This document shows positions 56,026 through 64,000 of a stretch of 64,000 nt of DNA, one piece after another; positions within the stretch are counted from its first letter, which is position 1; the number at the start of each line of letters is the position of its first letter. Below the pieces are notes generated by a model. That model did no database searches. It was given only the letters and a program-made list of their open reading frames with translations, and was not told the origin of the DNA. This DNA is from Molanna angustata. Lineage: Eukaryota > Arthropoda > Insecta > Trichoptera > Molannidae. The DNA lies in the NCBI GenBank assembly GCA_963576475.1, contig OY754978.1, forward strand, positions 16,044,718 to 16,108,717. Reading direction: 5' to 3'. Made by a program: the position numbers and the translations under genes.

Positions 56026-57092
56026 AAAAATTAAAAGTTGATAACAAATGGGGGGTGGGGGGGGGGGATGTAAATGGATCAAGGGTAAAGGAGTCGGGAA
56101 ATACTAGGAAACAAAGGATTATTACTACTATGATGACTACTAGGATTTTGAGTTTAAAATTCATATTGTTTAAATTTCTTGGAAAGAAGCCCAAAATAAA
56201 TTTGATTATTCTTTATACAAATTGATTGATTTAGAGTACAATATTATTTAATTATTTCAATATTTGTATTTCTTTTCATATTAAAAACAACTGATTCTGA
56301 TGATTTTTATTCTGGTATGTAAATTTCAATAATATTTATATAGCTGTATAAAAATATAATATAAATACATAATATGTTGGTACCTACTTATTGTTATTGG
56401 TTTTCACATTTTTCAAAGTTGTTAATAAAATACGTTTCTAAAATTTGTATCTGTCAAAAGAAACATTTGTAGAATTGAATTATTTAAGTAATTGAATTTG
56501 TAAAACAATTTCATTTGACGGCGTGAATTTGTCAACGTGTCTGTGTTAGTACGCGATAAGTTTTTCAATAATACATTTACATTATTAAAATCTAAATTAT
56601 TAAACGTCGAATGGAAATTATTTTAAATATTCAATATTGATTCGAAGAAATAGCCGCATTATTTAAAAAATATATAATTTGAATAGTACGTACGTTAATA
56701 AACGGTGTAGGTGTAGAAAAAAATGTGTTTTATTATTTTTCATAAGAGAAATCTAGTGAAATCTGAAACATATGCCAATAAGTTTTGGCTCGACGAAAAG
56801 TCGTTTATTTAGTTCATTTTTTAATCCAATTTAATAAATGACGTTATTTGTTATTAAACCGTTGAAAAAGAAAAGAATATCGCCATCTATGTATATAGAA
56901 GTTATGATGAAAACAAATGAAAGTAACTGTGATCTTTTTTGTGAATCGATTAAAAATAATGCGCTATAACAGGTTTATCATAATCAAGATTAAAAGAGGG
57001 AGAGTAGTGAAGGACGTAGAAGAAATATTTCTTAAACAATATTTATGACAGATATGATTCTTCTTCTTTTTATTTTTTACCCTTCCATTGAT
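56026..57092. other. Unassigned AT-rich sequence
   Basis: A G-rich run lies at 56049-56068. Nothing coding is supported. Confidence 0.45.
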
Positions 57093-57230
57093 CTAAAGGA
57101 TGTCTGTGCCGCTGGAGTTGTCTTCTGGAAGATTAACTGCCAACTGTATCGCTATCTTTTCGGGGGTCTGTCTGAAGTCTTCTGCCTGCGGAGTTCTCAT
57201 GAAACACGATACGTGTTTGCTTTCTGACAT
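57093..57230 (-). other. Small unrecognised open frame (45 aa)
   Basis: The minus strand has ATG at 57230 and stop at 57093, reading MSESKHVSCFMRTPQAEDFR, QTPEKIAIQLAVNLPEDNSS and GTDIL. Base composition is clearly GC-richer than either flank and the peptide is balanced and hydrophilic, which hints at real or recent coding, for example an exon or a fragment of a transposon Gag. No known motif. The plus strand is also open. Confidence 0.25.
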
Positions 57231-58463
57231 ATTTAGATTATTAAATTTAAATTATATTTATTATACTTTTAGAAAAAGTTAATTAATATTTTTTACACAT
57301 TAAGATAACGGAGCAAAGTTACATAAATTATTTCTATTTTTTGAAGAAAGGTTTAAAAATTCAGTTGAAGGAATGGAAAATAATATTTTCGTATGCAGAT
57401 AGGTTTATTTATTTAACAGTTTGTCAACAGCTATGAAATTTTTTACTAATAAACATTTTTACTAATAAACATGGATAATTTTTATTCCGCCTTTTGACCA
57501 GACTTGCCACCTGATTTTTTATGGCCTTTTTTCATATTATAATGTAGATTTCTTCGTGTGTTTTTATGAATGTTTTTAAATTATTTCTGAAAAGTATCTG
57601 CAGTTAAATTTTAAATGACAAAATATACTTGAAGGTTGTAATACTGTTTTTCAAATTATCTCTTTTGTTAGTACCTAAATAGTTCTCAAGTTGATACTAT
57701 TTTGATCATATGACAATTTGAAATACACATAAAAAGTATGTACATAGGACTACTAAATGAAACTCATTACTAAGCGTAAATAACACTTACAACTTCATAA
57801 ACAATGTTCATTAGTTATCACCTGGTTCACCATTTAACAAAAAAGGGATGCCTCTTGTAAATGCATTACATAAAATATCACTTCACAATATCGTGTCATG
57901 TCTAGTTTGTATGTTTGAAAAGAAAAGTATTATGATTTATATTTATTTTGAATAAATTCATACCCCTTCAAAGTAGAGCTCAATTTAAGTATGGTATAAT
58001 TCAATGAACTGGAGTTACTCGAGTAAGAATGATCTTCATACATATTATGTATATATTATGTAAGTAATAGGTATAATGAATTACCTACTGTTCACAACGC
58101 TCGAGACAGTATAGAAATAAACTTGCTTAAGGATCCGTCTGAATTACTACAGTTGTTGAATTTGCATAGTAATATCTGGGAACGTCTAATATTATACTTG
58201 TAAGTAGACATAAGTTTGATATGTTAATCAATAAGTTAAACTTAGGACATGCGTAAATATTATTTACATTTGAAAACCCAGTTGTGACATGAATTTCATT
58301 GTAACACCGTTAGTAATTATTGTCACGTACAAAATGTTTTACAACACTTTTCAAGTCATTTTTGATTGAAGTATTTTTTCTATTCAATTAAAATAAAAAA
58401 GACTAATTTTTTTCCGGCTATATTTTCGGAACAGACCCCTTTATTAAATATCTTTCATTCAAC
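57231..58463. other. AT-rich; one MITE end at 57470-57525
   Basis: 'ttttgaccagacttgccacc' at about 57492 matches the end of the foldback element at 11421-12152. Otherwise nothing is supported. Confidence 0.4.
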
Positions 58464-58535
58464 TTTTGAACACAATAATGTACACTGGCGAGCTTTTGCC
58501 ATAAGAAAATTAGACGGATTGACCTATAGGTACCT
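58464..58535 (-). repeat. LINE 3'-end fragment (TGTACACTGGCG family)
   Basis: 'ataatgtacactggcgagct' then 'tttgccataagaaaatt' matches the family at 4590, 9765 and 15080. Confidence 0.45.
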
Positions 58536-58696
58536 AATATATGGTAGGCAGATCATTTATTCACTTATTCATTATATTATGCACAACGCTGAATTAATCC
58601 AGAATTATTTGACCAAGTTTAGTTTGTCGATCGACAATTATTCTTGATAGAACTCCGTTGTATGTTGATAATGTTATCTTCTTCTGTGTCACAATC

Positions 58697-59282
58697 CTAA
58701 GATTGGTCTGCACCAAACACTCGATATTTCCACTTAACTCGTTCGTCCGCCAGTCTCTTTATCTCTTTGTAGCTGCTACAGCGCACGTCACCCTGGTCTA
58801 CATAGTTATTTCTGGGGCGACCTCTACAGTTACCCCCATCAATCATTCCTTCGACGATGGTAAAAAGCAGGCCTGGGTGCCGGATGTTGTGGTCTATCCA
58901 AGTTGTTCTCTGTTGGGCAATTCTTTTCATAATTTGCCTTGTCTCTCCAACCCTACTTAGTACCTCGTCGTTGCTGATGTATTCTGACCAGTGATCTTTA
59001 GCCATGCGTCTGTAGCACCACATCTCAAACGCAGACAGACGTCCCGTTTCGCGTTGGCTGATGGTCCATGTTTCACAGCCATATAGCAGTACACTCCAGA
59101 CAAAAGTCTTGATCAAATTTTTCCTAATTTTGATGGAAATGTTAGGGGATTCAAAAATTGTTGATCTTTTGTTGAAGGCGACTCTTGCTTGGTGGATTCT
59201 GCTTTTGATGTCTGCTGTTGAACGTCCGTCTTGAGATATTCTGCTTCCCAGATATATAAACTCTTTCACCTGCTTAATTTTA
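58697..59282 (-). pseudogene. RTE-clade RT C-terminal domain, 5'-truncated
   Basis: A 190-codon minus-strand frame without stops reads KEFIYLGSRISQDGRSTADI, RKNLIKTFVWSVLLYGCETW, FEMWCYRRMAKDHWSEYISN, VLSRVGE and CRGRPRNNYVDQ. These are the LGS.I..DG, KTFVWS..LYGCETW, FEMWC.RRM and GRGRPR motifs of RTE-type LINE ORF2 after the catalytic core. The start is not a real N-terminus: the frame continues up to the palindromic MITE at 59283, where homology ends. The stop near 58697 is probably the natural end of ORF2. It lacks endonuclease and YADD parts, so it is inactive. Confidence 0.82.
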
Positions 59283-59517
59283 ATGTTATAAAAATATAAA
59301 AATACTTGGTAATAGTTCTATTGTATTTATTAGATTATCGACGCGTTTCGTGCAAGGAATAATGCTCTACAAGACTGAGACTAGTGGTATGTAAACTTTG
59401 TATATAACCACTAGTCTCTCAGTCTTGTAGAGCATTATTCTGACGATGTGTCTTGTACGAAACGCGACGATAATCTAATAAATACAATAGAACTATAACC
59501 AAGTATTTTTATAACAT
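59283..59517. mobile_element. Palindromic MITE (~235 bp)
   Basis: The left arm (59283-59395) and right arm (59414-59517) are near-complete inverted copies: ATGTTATAAAAATA, TACTTGGT.ATAGTTCTAT, TGTATTTATTAGATTATCG, AATAATGCTCTACAAGACTG and AGACTAGTGGT. Differences include an 8-10 bp insertion near the left tip and a short tract before the loop. Non-coding; it would fold into a long hairpin if transcribed. Confidence 0.8.
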
Positions 59518-60187
59518 ATCAACAGAATTATTTGCTTCAAAAATAAAAAAACAATGAACATCGCTAACGAATGAAAATAGAAGACTTTGAATGTGATTTT
59601 AAAAAGGCGCATATATGGTCTTCAAAACAAGCTTGTTTTTTATTCTATCAAATATCTGGACACACTCTAGTGTAGTCAATTTAAGGTTTCATTTGTGTTA
59701 ACGTCAGCAAGTTGTGTGTTATATGACCAAGTTTTCCGAGAGGCTTTATCCATTACTGATTATCCATTAAGAGTTATTATAGCTTTACCTACATCTATGG
59801 GAATATTATGTCACCAGGGAGAATGTTCGAGGTTTAGTTTTGCCACGAGTGTTATTCCCGTTTTTGAACCTCAAACTTTCAACAAACTCCGAACGTGAGT
59901 CGTCAAAGGAAAGACTGAATATTACCATGCATAAGTTGATGGAATCTGCAAAATTATGTAGGACGATGTCGAATGGGACTAGTCGAAACCCGAGAGCACT
60001 TTCTGGTGTGGAAACTTAAATAACTTTTATGGATACATGTTAATCCCATTCCTGTATTATTAGGACAAAATAAGTATAAAATTTCATTATTTTCAAAATA
60101 ACAAATTTTTTCTCTTCAAGCAATTAGGCTAGTTGTTAAAATTGATTTCTCAGCGACAGTTTTAACCTTCGTCCCAAGTGATAGAAT
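59518..60187. other. Unassigned sequence
   Basis: A 67-codon plus-strand frame at 59695-59898 has no recognisable motif. Nothing else is supported. Confidence 0.4.
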
Positions 60188-60345
60188 TAAATGCAGCATG
60201 GTTTTTTCAACTTTGATCAAACACCACCTACTTAGAGCATGAACTTAAAGGCTTAGAGCATACAATTTTATATATTATATGGATGAACTCAGAACTTGGA
60301 ATAGAACATTTAGTGTGTCTCACAGACACACACACACAAATACAT
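60188..60345 (-). mobile_element. HINE/DINE-1-like element, degenerate middle piece
   Basis: 'catggttttttcaactttga', 'tggatgaactcagaacttgg' and a CA tract at about 60323-60340 follow the HINE order. Both ends are lost. Confidence 0.5.
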
Positions 60346-60473
60346 CCACATTCATTCTCTAAATTAAGTATAAATGTTTGTGCTATTGGTAAACGAAATC
60401 GATCGTGGCAGGATACGATCTCGCGACCACTGGATTAACAATTCAGCGCGCTAACCGCTCTGCCACCCACCAT
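60346..60473 (-). repeat. tRNA-Thr-like SINE
   Basis: Minus-strand head at about 60405-60473 ('gcgcgctaaccgctctgcca') and the body 'gtgctattggtaaacgaaat'. The 3' tail side runs directly into the degenerate HINE piece. Confidence 0.65.
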
Positions 60474-60734
60474 CTATTGTAAGTAAATACATAATATATA
60501 CACATGCGATTAATTAGAAAACATATTTACATTGGTACCCATCAAGCACAGTTGTTATAATAATTATGTTACGTTACCAAAAGCAAAATTAATTATAAAT
60601 TACCTTGTTCGTTTAGAGCTTGCTAAGTAGTTATGTTATTTCCCTATCCCAGGAACACTTTGTGTAAATGAATTTAATAGGATCAATTTAATAGCTAGGT
60701 AGGGGTATTTTAAATAACTTACTAAACATTTTTT

Positions 60735-60835
60735 TTAGATATAAACATTCGACTTGCTTTTTATTGCTTAAAAAGCGACTGTTTTGCCTGACTTGCTTTT
60801 TATTGCTTAAGGAGCGAATGTTTATTTGTGTATAC
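60735..60835. repeat. Short mixed direct and inverted repeat
   Basis: ACTTGCTTTTTATTGCTTAA occurs at about 60753 and 60791, and the outer words ATAAACATTCG / CGAATGTTTAT are complementary. Confidence 0.7.
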
Positions 60836-60980
60836 ATTGAGAGAAAAAACAATTACGCATCACACATATACTATTTTGTTTTAAAAAAAAATTTGATACA
60901 TATGTTAAAACACATTATTTCCCATAGATCAGATACAAAAAAAATAGACGTGCTTACAGATTAAGATAAAAGTAAAAAAA

Positions 60981-61560
60981 TATAAATACTGAAAAAAGAT
61001 TATGATATATTATTTTGAATTTGTGAGAGTGGCGTTTTAAAAATCATATATATATCATCATTTCCTCAACAGTGCAATCCAGACATACCAAGGTTATAAT
61101 TATGCTTTATCTGCGATCGTTTTTACAATTTTTCGTTTTAATATACATAGATTCAGATATAACAAAAATATCAGTTTGTATATATCTACTGTTATGTATC
61201 TATCTACTGGGAACTTTTTTTAAGAAAAATCATAAAAATGCATGTCTTTCAGGTAAATAAAAATCTATAAATATTGAAAAAAGACTAGGAAATATTAAGT
61301 ATTATTTTGGATTCACAAGAATTGCGTTTAAAAAAACATCCTTATATTATCAATTCCTCAACAGTGCATTCCAGACATGCCCAGGTTCTAATTATGCTTT
61401 ATCTGTGACCTTTTTTAAAATTTTCCTTTTTAATATACATAGATTCAGATACAACAAAAATATCAGTATGTATATATCTACTGTTATGTATCCATCTACT
61501 GGGAACTCTTTTTAGGAAGAATCATAAAAATGAATAATATATGAAAAAAATGCATGTCTT
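60981..61560. repeat. ~290-bp tandem duplication
   Basis: Unit 1 (60981-61265) and unit 2 (61268-61560) align over their length: ATAAATA.TGAAAAAAGA, TTCCTCAACAGTGCA..CCAG, AATTATGCTTTATCTG, AATATACATAGATTCAGATA and TACTGTTATGTATC. Point differences and small indels are frequent. The 62-codon open frame in unit 1 (61072-61260) is disrupted in unit 2, so it is not conserved coding. Confidence 0.85.
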
Positions 61561-62796
61561 CCAAGTTTCATTAAAATTTAATTGGGCCATTTTTGGATTC
61601 AATTTCATACTTTTATTAACCAATGTCTGTTTCGATTTGTCAGGCCATAAAACTGTTGAATATAACAGTTTAACATGGTATTTTATGCTGAAACGGTAGT
61701 CGGATTAAAGAACCTTCGTAGAAGTTGTGTTAATAATTTTTAAATTTTGAACCGTCACAATTGAAAATTGAAGACCGTGGAAATTATAAAGCAAAGCATG
61801 TTTTAAACCAATTGGTATGAATTTTAGTTTCATTCTGAATGAATACGTGTTTAATTTAAAACACTTTCTCTCATAAATTATGGCACATGGTAAAGGTGGA
61901 AATATTTTTGTGCGACATCTTTCCATTTCGCTCATCAAATATTTTTTTGCCGCCGATGTTTTACCTCATGTAGTGCCCAATTTCAACCTTGATCACACGA
62001 ATGCCGAATTTCATTCCACGTTTTTGAGGTAATGGCCACATTTTCGGCTAAACCGGGAATTTATTCGTACCGAAAAACTTTTGTTTCGGGATTTTTTAAA
62101 TCAAAGAGATTTGTATGCAAGCCCGAGGCTAGTCGAAACCTGGAGTTAAGCAACCACATACCAAAAGGCGGGTGGGAGGAATCAAGATAACCTCAGATAT
62201 TCTACCGGTGACGAGTGATTTGTGGGAAGGTATCGTTTAGAAGAAACGGCAAAAAAACGCTCTTTATAGTTTGTTCTCCGTGAAGACCGAGAAGAAATTT
62301 AAAGGGCGGGGCCAAAGGATTTTTGGAATGAAAAATGGTTGCGTTTAGTGTATCACGATGATTTGGGTGGATATTTTGAATATACGAAGGTTCAATCGAG
62401 TTTTTATTTCAATTTTATGCGGGGTCTGTGCGTCGGTACGTGTATGTGCAAAAAATACCCAAAAGAATAACCCGCATTGAATAAAAAAAATCCCAAACAA
62501 ATCTGTTTATTTTGGATTATGGTCAACCCTGCTTTGGAACGGCCATATCCTAATTTATGTGACAACTGAAATTTCCATTATGTGTTCATATTTTGGTGTA
62601 TTGACAGTATGTCTGCTTCGCCGTCTCTACAATTGTGTTTGAGTAAAATATGATTTTGCATTATCAGATTTTTCAAAGAGAATCGTTAAAGAGTTTATAA
62701 GATAGTGTTTATGTAAATTTATACGTTTGAACAAAATGTTTATCATTTATTTTCGGCGATGGATGGATGAGAATGATGTATAAAGAAAATTATCTT
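61561..62796. other. No gene supported
   Basis: Some segments (about 62090-62330) are GC-richer, but no frame or repeat homology was recognised. Confidence 0.45.
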
Positions 62797-62800
62797 TTTT

Positions 62801-62978
62801 CAAATGAATATGTCCTTGTTAAACAAGCACATATACATCTTGCTACGTTCCCTAAACTAAGCATAGGTGAACGCTTGGTGCTTGTGCTATAGGTGAACGA
62901 AATCGGTCGAGGCAGGATTCGAACTCGCGACCACAGGATTACTATCCTAATGCGCTAACCGCTCTGCCGTCTACGCAT
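62801..62978 (-). repeat. tRNA-Thr-like SINE, complete reference copy
   Basis: Tail 'aatgaatatgtccttgtt', body 'ttccctaaactaagcatagg' and 'gtgctataggtgaacgaaat', and tRNA-like head at 62904-62976 (minus strand), including GAGTTCGAATCCTGCCTCGA in complement. The best full-length copy in the window. Confidence 0.75.
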
Positions 62979-63121
62979 CTATCTATCTCTATTTGATAGT
63001 ATATTATATTTAAATAATTTTAATAAGAGAAAAATTTAAAAAGAGAAAAATCAGAAAAAATAACATCATTATATAAAAAATGAAAAACAAACACACTATA
63101 CACACAATTAAAAAAAAAAAT

Positions 63122-63210
63122 CAATAATGAATGTGTCCTTGTAAACAAGTAAATATCCATCCTCGTACATTCTCTAAAAAAATCATTAATGCTTGTGATA
63201 TGATTCTTCT
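63122..63210 (-). repeat. tRNA-derived SINE, 3' part
   Basis: 'aatgaatgtgtccttgtaaa' then 'aagtaaatatccatcctcgt' and 'aatgcttgtgatatga' match the tail and body of the SINE; the head is missing. Confidence 0.55.
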
Positions 63211-64000
63211 GTACGTGTGTATGTTACTGAACTCTTAAACGGACCCGATTTTTGATTAATTTTTTTTTCTTTCAAAATTTTCTGGTGTCCCAAAAGAGCA
63301 GGGGGATCGAAAATACAACAGACAAAGTAACATTTTACATTGTTCACCACCTGGTTTCTCCAATGTATTGATGAGGAGGTAAAGTGACGGGATGTATGTG
63401 ACTGGATTGGATGTCAGTGGAACAAATTCCACCTTCCCATTATCCAGTACCTATGCCCTTTACTTACCTACATACATTGTCCATCTCCAATACTTCACCC
63501 TCAACAATAATATATCATCGCCGCTCAGTAGCAAATGCATTCATTCTTTAGTATTTTAGCTAATTGGTAACCAAAGGGGTTACCAATCAAAAGTAAGTTA
63601 TTTAGTTAAGCTGATTAGAGAGTTTGCTATATCCCAATTAAGTGGATATGATTTGAAATAATAACACAAGGACAGTGGTTTAGAGAGAAGAAGAAAGAAT
63701 AAGTCCAAATTTACAATGAGTATATTGATCACATTTAATAGTTTGCTTAAAGGTAAATTTACAAATGATAAAATTACTTACAAAGGAACTTTCTCACGAT
63801 GAGTAGGTATAACGAGCGAGTTAGCGAGTGTGTTCGAATCGTCCGATTATTCGCATGGTGAAGTACCATTGTGCTCGCGGGTATGAGAGATGAAGTTTCG
63901 GCGAGACGGCGTGGTCGAGAAGCGACCAGTGGTCGCGTGGTCGTAACGGCGGCGTGAAGTGACGAATAGAAGTGACGGAAATGAAGTGACGATGTGTACA
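63211..64000. other. No gene; CpG-richer right edge
   Basis: Holds a perfect 10-bp-arm palindrome near 63561-63587 (TTGGTAACC..GGTTACCAA). The last ~190 bp are CpG-rich (gcgag, cgtcc, ggcgt words) and end in AAGTGACG repeats cut by the window edge. This could be a promoter-proximal region or the start of another element. Confidence 0.35.

Overview
This is a gene-poor, AT-rich, transposon-dense stretch of an insect nuclear chromosome. The only host coding sequence I can identify with confidence is one GC-rich exon on the minus strand near 48.0-48.2 kb. It encodes most of the second immunoglobulin domain of a Dpr (defective proboscis extension response) cell-surface protein. Its neighbouring exons are not visible, so the right half of the window is probably long introns or flanks of that gene. 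The many GTAGGTACCTA-type words, the R1, BEL/Pao, RTE and hAT relics, and the tRNA-derived SINEs fit Lepidoptera best. The insect call is firm; the order is an inference.

Layout. 0-7 kb: a head-to-tail array of a roughly 1-kb non-coding element with short terminal inverted repeats, a CA microsatellite and a 3' hairpin (HINE/DINE-1-like), plus one reversed copy. 7.8-8.7 kb: a dead hAT transposon with TIRs, an 8-bp target duplication and a transposase remnant. 8.7-9.5 kb: a 12-copy, 67-bp satellite. 10-10.5 kb: a tRNA-derived SINE with a very long AAAT tail. 11.4-12.2 kb: a foldback element split by another repeat. 12.7-14.6 kb: a PIF/Harbinger-like element containing a LINE 3' end and a separate 26-bp-TIR MITE. 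15.8-31 kb: LINE 3' fragments, tandem repeats, a large compound microsatellite, and a DNA transposon inserted in a SINE. 31.5-36.1 kb: an R1-clade retrotransposon with an 11-bp target duplication, inserted in an older LINE. 37-47 kb: more LINE ends, SINEs, HINE fragments and MITEs, including a three-layer nest at 42.7-44.6 kb. 49.6-56.0 kb: a complete, apparently intact BEL/Pao LTR retrotransposon with a single 1752-residue Gag-Pol frame, nearly identical LTRs and a TAAAC target duplication. 56-64 kb: an RTE 3' end abutting a palindromic MITE, a tandem duplication, SINE copies, and a CpG-richer right edge.

How the parts relate. The autonomous elements (BEL/Pao, R1, RTE, other LINEs) supply enzymes. 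Most of the rest are short non-autonomous passengers (SINEs, MITEs, HINEs) that would depend on enzymes made elsewhere. Insertions inside insertions give a relative age order at five places. I found no CRISPR array, operon or clearly new coding system. The most unusual items are the HINE array, the duplicated candidate primer-binding site of the BEL element, the copied exon boundary beside the Dpr exon, and three adjacent GC-rich hairpins at 43.4 kb. All calls are by eye, without database searches.
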